This document shows positions 54,183 through 63,279 of a DNA stretch of 64,000 bases, one piece after another. Below the pieces are notes generated by a model. It was not told the origin of the DNA and did no database searches. It saw nothing but the letters and a program-made list of their open reading frames with translations. Source of the DNA: Phycisphaerales bacterium. GTDB lineage: Bacteria > Planctomycetota > Phycisphaerae > Phycisphaerales > UBA1924. The stretch spans positions 560,266 through 624,265 of the forward strand of contig JAJDDD010000009.1 of NCBI GenBank assembly GCA_029260495.1, in the 5' to 3' direction. A program made the position numbers and the translations under genes. Numbering within the stretch: the first letter of the stretch is position 1; every line of letters starts with the position of its first letter.

Positions 54183-57100
54183 TTACATGGGGCATGGGCC
54201 CCAGGCGCCGAGCAACTGAGCCTGGTCAGTCGAACCGACCGAGCCGTTGCCATCGAAGTCAGCCGGGCAGGGCAGCATGCCGCTGCAGCCCGGGTTGCCC
54301 CAGGAGCCGCCGAGGAAGGCGAGGTCAGCAGAGCCGACCGAGCCGTCACCATTGAGATCCCATGGGCACGGCGGAACTGGAATGATCTCCACTTCCTTGA
54401 CCTTGATGTTATCGACGTACCACTTCGAGGAGATCTCCTCCGCAGGCAGCGGCGGGATGATCTCGTAGCACGCGAGCAGAATGTTGTCTGCGGGCGTGTT
54501 CGGGAAGTTGTACGCGAAGCCATCGGTCACACCGTCAGCATTCGAAATGCCGCCTACGGGTGGCGGGTTGGCTTCTTCGGCGTCCGGGAATCCAACGAGC
54601 GTCCACTGCCCCATCGACGTGCCGACATTGACCGGCGAGTTGTCGACGAAGATGAAGTCGCCGTTGGGCGGGCAATCCGCGAAGGACAGAACGTCCGTCG
54701 TGCCAGCCATGCCATCAGTGATGCCGGCTTCGAACTTGACAGCGATCGTGTCGGCCTGCTGGCCATTAATGACACGATCCATCGCATCGACAGCGCCAGT
54801 CACCGGATCTACGCCACGGATCATCGGACCCGTGCCACCGACATCGACAGAGGCGACGCGGTAGAAGCAGAAGTTGTTGGGGCTGGCCGGTGTCGGACTC
54901 GCAGCATCCGACGCCAGGGCGCGGATGGTGATATCAGAGAACGTGGCAATGCCGTCGCCCTCTTCGTTGAACGACTGCTCAACCTGCCAACCACTGATGT
55001 CGGCGATGTTGAAGCCAGCGCCATCCTGAGCCTGGGACGTGCCCGTAGCGACGAGCTGCGCATCGGGATGAGCGCCCATCAGGGTGTCGTCAAAGTTCTC
55101 AGGAACATCGCCGGGGCCGCCTGGGTTGCCAGCTGTATTGATGCCGGCCTTCCAGTTGCCATCTGAGTCGACTTCGACACAGACGCGGAACCATGCGTTG
55201 AGAGGAACGATGACGCCGGTGCCACCGTAGATGAACGGCGGAGGCGGCGGGAAGGGAGTCATGTCAGGGTTATCAACCTCGACAGCGATCTCGTTGGCGG
55301 CGTGATTATCAATCGAGCCACCAGGTCCGCCGAAGCGGATGTTCATGATCGTGCCGCCCGTGCCATCCGTGCCGTTGCCGGTAATGCGGAAGCCAAGGGC
55401 AGAGTTGTTGTCCTGAACGTAGAGATCCCAATAGACACAGGCAACGACTTCGCCCATGTTGGGGCCGTTAGGCTCTGCCAGCGCGATGGCGTCGGGCCAT
55501 GTCGCGACGGCGGAGTTGACGGTCTGGTTGTCATTGAAAGACGAGCCGGCGTTGTTCACAAAGCAAACAACCTGTCCGAAGACGCCGCCCGGATCGATGA
55601 ACACATCCGAACCAGCAATCTCAGTCAGCACATCGTCGGTCGCAGCAGATCCGAGACGGATCCAGCCATCACCGCCGGTGCCGCCAGCAGCGGCATTGCC
55701 CGCGCCGGGGTCAGCCCACATCGGGAAGCCGTCAGCATCGATGCCGTAGCCCTTGACGTCGGTCGCCTGGAAGGCAGCCGCGACGCCAACGGTCACAGCC
55801 ATCGAATCAACAGCTGTGTCCTGGATCGTCCAGGTGCCACTGGCAATGGGGCAACCAGTCTTCGGATCATTGAGATCGAAGTTCGAAGGCCCGGGGACCG
55901 TGCCGGGGCACGGCGTGAAGCCTTCATCCATGTCCTCAGCGAAGACAGCGTCCACCGCGACAACAGCGCCGACGGTCAGAGCCGCCGGAAGCACGAAGGG
56001 CGTGCCGCCCATGGACGGATCAGGCAGAGCGTTGATCGTTGCAATCTGGTAACGGCAGAAGAGCTCGTTGCCATCATTGCGCTGGAACTGCATGGTGTAA
56101 TCAGCACATTCCGGAATGCCCGTATTCGGGCACGTCGGGTTGAGGCTGAAGTTCATGAAGCAGGGGTTGAGCTCCGTTGTCATGTCATCCATGTCATCGG
56201 GATCGACCAGGATCAGGTCGGCAGCGCCGGCGCACTTGACGCGATCCGGGCAGGTAAAGGCCGCCTTGTTGGTTGGCTTCTTGACGTAGATGAGATCATC
56301 GGTCATCAGGCACCAATCGTTGGGATTGGGCAGACCCTTGCGGTCTGTGCCAACGAAGACCTCGCACGCCGTGTAGACGCACCAGTCAACCGCAGCGCCG
56401 AAGTCCTTGACTTCGGACTGGATGAACAGAGCAGCGGTCTCCGTGCCGGCGAGTGTGTCGCCGCCAACGCAGTCGCCCGTGAGAGCCCAGACACCGCTGT
56501 CAGTCACATCCTTCGCCGTGCACAAGTCGAGATTCACACTCAACGGGCAGGACGTCAGCTTCTCTTTCAGAACCGCAACCTCCGTGCCAGGACCGCCGAT
56601 GGAAGCGGCGCCACCGCCGACGGTGTACACGCAGTACAGCGTGCCGGCGTCCAGAACGAGACCAGCGGCATCAAGCTTGACGGAGCTGATGTTCGGAAGG
56701 GTTCCGAGAGGCGGGCAGTCAACGACGCGGATGGCCCGCTCGCTGAAGTCAAGGTTGGCGTCGTCGACACTGGCTGCGAAGACGAACGGCGTGTCACCCT
56801 GCTGGGCGATGGGCAGATCGAGAGCGTAGCACTCCATGTCATCGCACAACGGCAACTCAAAGACCGGGCCGGGACCCGGGTTGAAGCCCTTGGCGTCAAC
56901 GCAGAAATCATCAACGAGGATGGCGTCAAAGAAGCCGCCCAGGTTGTTGCCCGACTGGAAGGCCGACGTGTTCAGCGAGAACTGATCGCTCAGGAATCGC
57001 GTGTACGGCGGTGACATCGGAGCGGGCTGACCAGCAAGCATCTTCGCTTCCTGGAAGTCGGCTTCAAGACCGTTCGTGGTCAGGAAGATGTCGTCAAACT

Positions 57101-59180
57101 CAAGCGGCGTTCCATCAACGCTCCACTCAGCAGTCCCGTCGCCATAAAGCGTGAGCTTCAAGGCAAAGAACACGTTGAGGAGGCCGTCAGCAGCCAAGGC
57201 GGTCTTCGTCGGATAGTTGAGGTTGAATGAGTTGTCCGCAATATCCGGAGGCGAATCAACGCGAAGGCCCGTCGTGGTCGGCAGGGCCGGATCGAAAGCG
57301 CCATTCGGCAGACGGATGTGGATGGTGTCGTCGATCATGTCAAAATCATCAGCAACGCCCAACAGCACCTGCTCGGCAACGCCGAGAATGAAGGTGTCCG
57401 TCACGCTCATCGCGCGGATGGTCGTCGGGGCGGTGATAAAGATGTTGGCGCTGACGCACACCGGACAACCAGGGGTTGCGACGGGGTGACTGTCAGCGGC
57501 GCCAACGCCGCCGTTGCGCTGATCATGCGGCGTGACTGTTGAGAACTCAGTGCGGAAGCGGGAGTCCTCGATCACACTGTCCTGCTGGATCGACTGCACT
57601 GAAGGGCCGCCGTCAGAGCCAGGAGAGGGTGAGGTGTTGCCAGCCGTTGAGATGAAGGCGCGACTGGACAGGTTGTCCGTCCAGGTGTCGCCTTGCAGGA
57701 TGAGCGGGCCACCAACGAAGTAGAGCTCGATGTCATCCTTGTAAGGAAGAACCTGCTTCGGCTGGGCGGGCTCGGGGAGCACGTCGCCGATGATGCAGAA
57801 GTTGTCATGGTAGTTGTTGGTGGGAAGCCAGCCGGGAATCTGCTCAGGCGTGGGATCGCCACCAATGGTGGTGAAGACGCCGTCACAGGAGATGGCTGCA
57901 ATGATGGGAGAGGGGTCGCTGGCTAGAGCCAAGAAGTCATTAACCGCGCGACCGTGGCCGGCGAACGTGCCGCCGCCAAGATCCGTCGCAGCCTGACCTG
58001 GATAGATTTCCGACCAGCCGAGCTCAAAGAACTGGAAGTCACGCTGATCGTCAATCGTTGTGCCCGCTGAGCCATCGGTCTGGCTGTCACGCATAAAGCA
58101 ATGCATGGTGGACGGGGACAGGCGGAACGCGACCGTGAACCACTCCTGAAGCTGAATCTGCTTTGTCGCAAGTCCAGCGGCCGGGTTGATTGGCGGAGCG
58201 AAGAACTGGCCGATGCTGAAGAGACCCGGATCCGGGCCGAGCACCTGCGGACGACGAATCTGCCCGTTGGGCTCTGACAGCGGCGAACCGAAGAAATAGC
58301 CGGTCATCAGAACGCGAGAGACGATAAAGTTTTCAAGGCCTGAAGTCGGCGACCACGGAACCGTGGTCTCAAAGTCATCAAAGTAGAAGTCGCCGCATGC
58401 AACCAACGCCTGGCCGGCGCTGGGAATGAAAACGTCAGCTGCGGTCAGGCCGTAGCCCAGGAACGTGCCCGTGAGAGCGGAGCCGAACCAACCCTGTCCG
58501 TTGAGCAGGACCTGGTTCAGACCGGGGACTGCGTCACCGCCGGGAGGAAGCCCGCCGTTATATGGGTCACGGGGCTCAGTGCCGATCGCCGGCACATTCA
58601 GGGGGTTGTTCCAATCGACTGCGACATAAAAGAACGACGCGCCGCCAGGGAGGCCTGAGGGCTGGACCTGATTGTCGATTTCAAAGGCGCCAAACATGCC
58701 ATCCGAGGGATCCGGATCGGGTGTGTATGACTCATACCCATCGAAGTAATCGATATCGACGCCCATCGGGTTGTTGACGCCACGGCCGACACTGGAGTTT
58801 GTGGACGGCTCGTCTGAGCGAGAAAAGGCAATCGCCTCGTCCTGCAATGCCTTGATGCCAAGGTGCTTGGCAGGAATCAATGAATGCCACGGACTGATTT
58901 GACCGGAGTCAATCATGCTGCGAACTTCCCGAGCTGCAGCAGCGAATCCTGGCGAGCCGACAGTCGGCAGGCCGAAACCTTCTTCACGTGCCTTCTTCAG
59001 GCGGTCCGGGTCCATCACATCGCGATACGCGCTCGTGCGTATCGGAACCTGATGGGCGGGGTTGGGCATGGCCGACTCAAGAGCAGCTGACGGTGAGACG
59101 GAGCTGACGCTCACATTCTCCGCCACTGCTGCGCCGGCCAGAGCCATCCCGACGGCTCCGACTAACGTACCAATCTTCAT
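54183..59180 (-). CDS. Giant modular secreted protein with dockerin-like C-terminus
   Basis: This 1665-residue exported protein starts MKIGTLVGAVGMALAGAAVA, with GGAG 8 nt before the ATG at 59180. The open frame goes 21 codons further up, but that stretch has no signal character. I do not recognise an enzymatic domain. The chain is built of repeated acidic, Pro/Gly-rich modules that start near residues 141, 478 and 775 with D-x-(E/D)-x-Y segments: VDIDYFDGYESY, YKDDIELYFVGGPLILQGDT, LCDDMECYALDLPIAQQGDT. Beta-sandwich-like segments of LamG type follow (VCVEVDSDGNWKAGINTAGN). It ends with two dockerin-like loops: DLNGDGSVGSADLAFLGG and DFDGNGSVGSTDQAQLLG. A terminator follows. Confidence 0.75.
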   Translation of the reverse strand: MKIGTLVGAVGMALAGAAVAENVSVSSVSPSAALESAMPNPAHQVPIRTSAYRDVMDPDRLKKAREEGFGLPTVGSPGFAAAAREVRSMIDSGQISPWHSLIPAKHLGIKALQDEAIAFSRSDEPSTNSSVGRGVNNPMGVDIDYFDGYESYTPDPDPSDGMFGAFEIDNQVQPSGLPGGASFFYVAVDWNNPLNVPAIGTEPRDPYNGGLPPGGDAVPGLNQVLLNGQGWFGSALTGTFLGYGLTAADVFIPSAGQALVACGDFYFDDFETTVPWSPTSGLENFIVSRVLMTGYFFGSPLSEPNGQIRRPQVLGPDPGLFSIGQFFAPPINPAAGLATKQIQLQEWFTVAFRLSPSTMHCFMRDSQTDGSAGTTIDDQRDFQFFELGWSEIYPGQAATDLGGGTFAGHGRAVNDFLALASDPSPIIAAISCDGVFTTIGGDPTPEQIPGWLPTNNYHDNFCIIGDVLPEPAQPKQVLPYKDDIELYFVGGPLILQGDTWTDNLSSRAFISTAGNTSPSPGSDGGPSVQSIQQDSVIEDSRFRTEFSTVTPHDQRNGGVGAADSHPVATPGCPVCVSANIFITAPTTIRAMSVTDTFILGVAEQVLLGVADDFDMIDDTIHIRLPNGAFDPALPTTTGLRVDSPPDIADNSFNLNYPTKTALAADGLLNVFFALKLTLYGDGTAEWSVDGTPLEFDDIFLTTNGLEADFQEAKMLAGQPAPMSPPYTRFLSDQFSLNTSAFQSGNNLGGFFDAILVDDFCVDAKGFNPGPGPVFELPLCDDMECYALDLPIAQQGDTPFVFAASVDDANLDFSERAIRVVDCPPLGTLPNISSVKLDAAGLVLDAGTLYCVYTVGGGAASIGGPGTEVAVLKEKLTSCPLSVNLDLCTAKDVTDSGVWALTGDCVGGDTLAGTETAALFIQSEVKDFGAAVDWCVYTACEVFVGTDRKGLPNPNDWCLMTDDLIYVKKPTNKAAFTCPDRVKCAGAADLILVDPDDMDDMTTELNPCFMNFSLNPTCPNTGIPECADYTMQFQRNDGNELFCRYQIATINALPDPSMGGTPFVLPAALTVGAVVAVDAVFAEDMDEGFTPCPGTVPGPSNFDLNDPKTGCPIASGTWTIQDTAVDSMAVTVGVAAAFQATDVKGYGIDADGFPMWADPGAGNAAAGGTGGDGWIRLGSAATDDVLTEIAGSDVFIDPGGVFGQVVCFVNNAGSSFNDNQTVNSAVATWPDAIALAEPNGPNMGEVVACVYWDLYVQDNNSALGFRITGNGTDGTGGTIMNIRFGGPGGSIDNHAANEIAVEVDNPDMTPFPPPPPFIYGGTGVIVPLNAWFRVCVEVDSDGNWKAGINTAGNPGGPGDVPENFDDTLMGAHPDAQLVATGTSQAQDGAGFNIADISGWQVEQSFNEEGDGIATFSDITIRALASDAASPTPASPNNFCFYRVASVDVGGTGPMIRGVDPVTGAVDAMDRVINGQQADTIAVKFEAGITDGMAGTTDVLSFADCPPNGDFIFVDNSPVNVGTSMGQWTLVGFPDAEEANPPPVGGISNADGVTDGFAYNFPNTPADNILLACYEIIPPLPAEEISSKWYVDNIKVKEVEIIPVPPCPWDLNGDGSVGSADLAFLGGSWGNPGCSGMLPCPADFDGNGSVGSTDQAQLLGAWGPCPM

Positions 59181-59787
59181 CTGGAATCTCCTCACTGCGA
59201 CACGGGACTGCCGTGTCAGACAGGGCGTGCGGACCGACCGCACATCTCTTTATTAGAAAAAGCTCTCGCCCAGCCGGCCACGCAGCCGGAGGGTTATCGA
59301 TCTCTCAACCAAATCGAGCCCGCACTCATTCGCTGTCAAGCTGAACAAGTCGGGCGACCAAAGAAAATGAACTCAACTCGCCTTCGCCCTTCCATTGCTG
59401 GCGGTGCTGCCAAAGCAGCGCGCCACATCAACCGTGCGAACTCGCGTCGCAGGCAGAGCAACGAACAGGCTTCCAAAATCCATTCCTTGACACTCTCCTC
59501 GGGGCTCTCTCAGCCCGGTTTGCCCCTCTCCAGGGCGGACTCTCTCCTCACTTCTCCCAGCTATGGTGGGCCGTACCTACTATTTATGACCGCTTTTGCA
59601 TCATATTGCAAGATGAATTCGCCGACTTTCCACGAGACATCTGTAGGGCGATCGTCCCAAATTTAGAGGCGATCGTCCTGAACTCGTGAATGTCTGGGGT
59701 GTTCCTTTGGCTGAAATAATCCAATCATGACCCTTACAAGCCTGCCTGCTTCCTTTTTTCGGGCTTCGCCCAAAGTCCCCAAGGCGC
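59181..59787. other. Intergenic region with two direct repeats
   Basis: 607 nt between the giant protein gene and the HEAT-repeat gene. It holds the giant gene's leader and the paired GGCGATCGTCC repeats (59647-59657, 59668-59678). No credible open frame was seen. Confidence 0.5.
59647..59678. repeat. Two GGCGATCGTCC copies 21 bp apart
   Basis: The 11-mers at 59647-59657 and 59668-59678 are identical and spaced 21 bp start to start, two turns of the helix, as expected for tandem regulator sites. Confidence 0.5.
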
Positions 59788-61770
59788 CTAATCGACTCCA
59801 TCTTCCCCTTCTTGTTTTTCTTCACCAGGGTTGTTCAGCAGCCCAGCTTCACGGAGTGGTCTGGTCACTTCTGCGAGAGCCGCGGCTTCATCTTCACTCA
59901 GAACCGCTCGAAACTGCTCCTCAAAAGCATGCACAAGCTCCGCCGCCCGTTCCGGCGACGCCGGGCTGATTCGGCGGACAGCTTCAATCCAAAGTTGCGT
60001 GTCGGCGCCAGCGCGTGCTTGGTCTGTCAACGAACCTCGCCACGCTGAGGTCAGAAAATCAAGACGAAAACGCAGTGCTTCATCACGCGCGGCTCTCCCC
60101 GCGACAGACGCGAGCGCGCGGCTCGCGGACTCAGGGTCCGCTCTGTCAAGACAAAGCTCAGCAAGCTCAAGAAATGCTCCCACGCGACCCGGCGTGTTTC
60201 TAAGCACGCCGGGCTGACTGTTCGCGAGCGCCGTAACGAGCGGACGATGCGCAACTTCTTTTATACGGACGCTGCGGACCAACGCGCCAAGCTCCCCGGG
60301 CGGCAGCGCAGACACAAGCGCCTCAAAACCAGTGAGCGTATCCTGGCTCGCCGGCTCATCAGTTGCAGCGCTCAGCTGGCGCATTGCCCATATCGCTGCG
60401 CTTGATTGCGGGCGATGCTGCGCAAGGGCGCGCACAGCAGGTAAAAGAATATCAGAGTGCTTCTCAGCGGCTGCGACAAGCCTCTCTATTGAAGATGGCC
60501 AATCAACCAGCGACTGCGCAGCTGCGACACGACGCGCTGAGTTTTCATCATCAAGCAATGCGAAAAATGCACGTCGATCCTTTTCTTCTCCGATCCGGCC
60601 CAGCAGACGAATTGCCGCAATTCCTAACTCGCCTCGTTTCGTTCGACGCAAGGCGTCAAGCGATGGCTTTCGGTAGGCGGGATCATCCAGGAGGCCGCGA
60701 GTCTCTGCGCTCAACAGATGCGCTGCCGCTGCCTCGCGAACAATGGGATCGTCACTGTCAAGCCAACGCGTCGCGGCCCGTGTTGTCTGTTCATCTGGCC
60801 AGCGAGCGCTCAGCGCAAGCAACGCCGCCGCCGAGCCTGCGTCTGTTTCCTGTCGCAACGACTTTCTTGCAGCTGCAGCGATCTCGGGCAGCTCAAGTGC
60901 GGAAAGTAGCTGCGCCGCAGCAGCGCGATTGGTCGGGTCGGAATCATTCAGAGACTTAAGAGCGGCCCGTCCAATAGCGTCATTGAGTGGCTCTGCGTTC
61001 AGCAACGCCCGGCTTGCCAGATTAAGGCCAAGCGCGCGGAGGGAAGGCATTTCGCTCAGCAGCAACTCCTCAACGATCTTCGAACGATTGTCCGGTGTGG
61101 AAGCGTGCAATCGGCGAAACACATCCGCGAGCTGGCTTTCAAGTTCAACGACGCTCGTTCCAAGTCGTGCCGCCCGGGCTCGGTGGTTCGCTAATAGTCG
61201 CTGGCGCCAGTCGCCTTCGGTAAGCCATTCGACCTGCTCCCACCACGCTGTCCAGGCGCCAGCGTCGTCGCCGAGATCGTCCTTGCCCGTCTGCCGAACG
61301 AGGGCAGCGAATATTTCAGCCCGAAGGGCTCCCGCTTTCTCATTCTCCAGTGCATCCAGCAGTCCACGGACAGATTCACGCGACAAAAAAAAGCCAAGAG
61401 CTCGGATGATGTCTCGCTTGGTGTCCGCTTGAGCTCCCGCAAGTGATTCCACCAGGAGCGTGGCGAAGTGATCGGGAAGCGTCGGGAATGCGTGCGTATG
61501 TGGCGCTGAGTTCAGAGCTTGCGCAAGCATTGAGGCCTGTCTTTTCTTCGGCGCGTGGTCAAGCAGAGATTGGGCAGATTCAAAATCACCTCGAATCAGC
61601 AGGTCACCCAGGCGAGCGGCATTCCGCGGGGCCGTCTCAGCGGTCGGCGCCGGCTGTTCCGACTGGCTGAGCCCATATTCGCCAGCCAGAAGAGACACAA
61701 CGATGACCATCCCCGTCATCAGGGAGTGGCGAAGACCTGCACTATGTCGTCGAGAGATGTTCTGAGCCAT
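59788..61770 (-). CDS. Exported HEAT-repeat-like protein
   Basis: The 660-residue product starts MAQNISRRHSAGLRHSLMTG followed by a hydrophobic segment (MVIVVSLLAGEYGL), so it is probably exported or membrane-anchored. The rest is a chain of helical pairs with HEAT-type Ala/Leu/Glu patterns: RDIIRALGFFLSRESVRGLL, RAALKSLNDSDPTNRAAAAQ, and AAIRLLGRIGEEKDRRAFFA. These are typical of HEAT scaffolds. The open frame runs to 62061, but that upstream part overlaps the divergent TPR gene (GTG 61913), so ATG 61770 is chosen. The tail is acidic (GEEKQEGEDGVD). Confidence 0.7.
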   Translation of the reverse strand: MAQNISRRHSAGLRHSLMTGMVIVVSLLAGEYGLSQSEQPAPTAETAPRNAARLGDLLIRGDFESAQSLLDHAPKKRQASMLAQALNSAPHTHAFPTLPDHFATLLVESLAGAQADTKRDIIRALGFFLSRESVRGLLDALENEKAGALRAEIFAALVRQTGKDDLGDDAGAWTAWWEQVEWLTEGDWRQRLLANHRARAARLGTSVVELESQLADVFRRLHASTPDNRSKIVEELLLSEMPSLRALGLNLASRALLNAEPLNDAIGRAALKSLNDSDPTNRAAAAQLLSALELPEIAAAARKSLRQETDAGSAAALLALSARWPDEQTTRAATRWLDSDDPIVREAAAAHLLSAETRGLLDDPAYRKPSLDALRRTKRGELGIAAIRLLGRIGEEKDRRAFFALLDDENSARRVAAAQSLVDWPSSIERLVAAAEKHSDILLPAVRALAQHRPQSSAAIWAMRQLSAATDEPASQDTLTGFEALVSALPPGELGALVRSVRIKEVAHRPLVTALANSQPGVLRNTPGRVGAFLELAELCLDRADPESASRALASVAGRAARDEALRFRLDFLTSAWRGSLTDQARAGADTQLWIEAVRRISPASPERAAELVHAFEEQFRAVLSEDEAAALAEVTRPLREAGLLNNPGEEKQEGEDGVD

Positions 61771-61912
61771 TGGAGATGTCGGAGACGAATGTCGGAATGA
61801 GCCGATCACACTGCTACTATACGGGTCAGGAGCCGCGCTGCCCTTGGTTTTTCTTTGCTTGCGCGGTTGATCGACTCTTTGCGACAACTTCCTCCACCGA
61901 GAACCATCCCAA

Positions 61913-63274
61913 GTGAGCGACTGGTCCGACGCAGAACGACACATCGAACGAGCCCACGAACTCTTCGAAGCAAGGCGGTGGTCGGAGGCAGAGTCCGAAC
62001 TCCGCCGGGCCCTTTCCATCGATCCAAGCCGGGCGGATTGGCATTTCAATCTTGGTGTCACCCTTGAAGCAGCAGGGAAGCCTGATCAGGCCGTCGCTGC
62101 CTTTCGGGCCGCCTCGGAGCTTGATCCTGACAACGCCCAGGCTCAGATGGCCCTCGGGCTCAACTATCTGCGTCTCGATCAGCCCAAACGAGCGGTCGAA
62201 GCGCTCTCGCTTGCTCAATCGCTCGCGCCGACCAAGCCCGATCCCCTCGTGAGTTTGATCGAAGCCCACGCCCGGTGCGGCGATCACGAGCAGGCCGAAC
62301 TCGCCTTCTACATGGCGATGCAACTCGACCACGTCGATGAAGCGCTCGCTTACTGCAATCTTGGCTCATCTCTGCAAGCTCGCGGCCAGCTTGAGCGGGC
62401 CATCTGGTGTTTGCGCGAGGCGGCCCAGATTGATTCGGAGTTGCCCCGGGTGCATCAGCAGTTGGCGCAGGCCTACGTGACGACGGGCAGACAGGATCGC
62501 GCCCGCCAGCTCTACCTGCGCGAGCTGCGCAACAATCCCGGGGATGTCGACACGCTGCTCGATCTCGGATGCCTGCTGCTGGATATGAATCGCCTCGCAG
62601 AAGCTGGCGAGAAGTTCCGCCGAGTGCTTGAGCTTGAAAGTGATAACAGCGATGCGCATTTCTATCTTGGTGAACTCGCCCTGAAGCATCGGCGTTTGCC
62701 TGAAGCAATTTCCGCTTTCCGGCTGGCGATACGTCTCGATCCCGATCATCCCGGCGCCCGCCGTCGCGCGGCTCATGTGTCACTCCAGATGGGCCGCCTG
62801 GACGACGCGAAGGCGCTCATCCGGCAGGAAGCTCGCCGATTTGATCCGTTTGGCGATATCAACGAGCAGAATGCAATCGAGCTGGCGGACCTAATGCTCG
62901 AAACAGACCAAGCCGGTCTCTTGCTCACCGTCTTCGAGCGCGTTGTTGAACGAACCCCCAATGATGCGCAGTTGCTGCATCGCCTTGGTTTGGCCTGCTT
63001 CCGCGAAGGCCGGACTGTTGAGGGGATCGGAGTCTCACGCCGCGCATTTCGGATCGAGCCGACGCTCTTCTCAGCTGCCTACAACCTGGCGCTGGCATAC
63101 ACCCAGCAAAAGCGTTGGCGCCGGGCTGAATGCTGGCTGCGCAAGGCTTCGCGAATCAGCGAAGATGATTCATCGCTGCGCCGACTCAGCGCCCGCATCG
63201 CCGCAGAGCAGTTCTGGATCCGGGTGCGTAAGCGCATTCCGAAGAAGCTTCTTTCTCGCGGCGCACGGCGGTAG
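61913..63274 (+). CDS. TPR-repeat protein
   Basis: This 453-residue protein starts at GTG 61913 (MSDWSDAERHIERAHELFEA) and contains about eleven tetratricopeptide repeats. These are visible as 34-residue units with W..L..A....G..A...F..A and P-type endings (for example ALSIDPSRADWHFNLGVTLE and AAKPDQAVAAFRAASELDPD-like AGKPDQAVAAFRAASELDPD). It has no membrane segment and a basic C-terminus (RVRKRIPKKLLSRGARR). It is divergent from the HEAT-repeat gene across about 140 nt. Confidence 0.85.
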   Translation: MSDWSDAERHIERAHELFEARRWSEAESELRRALSIDPSRADWHFNLGVTLEAAGKPDQAVAAFRAASELDPDNAQAQMALGLNYLRLDQPKRAVEALSLAQSLAPTKPDPLVSLIEAHARCGDHEQAELAFYMAMQLDHVDEALAYCNLGSSLQARGQLERAIWCLREAAQIDSELPRVHQQLAQAYVTTGRQDRARQLYLRELRNNPGDVDTLLDLGCLLLDMNRLAEAGEKFRRVLELESDNSDAHFYLGELALKHRRLPEAISAFRLAIRLDPDHPGARRRAAHVSLQMGRLDDAKALIRQEARRFDPFGDINEQNAIELADLMLETDQAGLLLTVFERVVERTPNDAQLLHRLGLACFREGRTVEGIGVSRRAFRIEPTLFSAAYNLALAYTQQKRWRRAECWLRKASRISEDDSSLRRLSARIAAEQFWIRVRKRIPKKLLSRGARR

Positions 63275-63279
63275 CTTCA

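Noticed and set aside
55302-57014. Plus-strand open frame of 570 codons (and one of 374 codons at 54042-55166)
   Set aside because: Both are antisense to the giant secreted protein gene, which has a signal peptide, repeated motifs and a terminator. The plus frames have no domain and no start signal.
59487-59520. TTGACA as a plus-strand promoter
   Set aside because: No matching -10 element is found 16-18 nt downstream and no gene follows on the plus strand.
61771-62061. 97-codon extension of the HEAT-repeat protein
   Set aside because: It overlaps the start of the divergent TPR gene and shows no signal-like or helical-repeat character.
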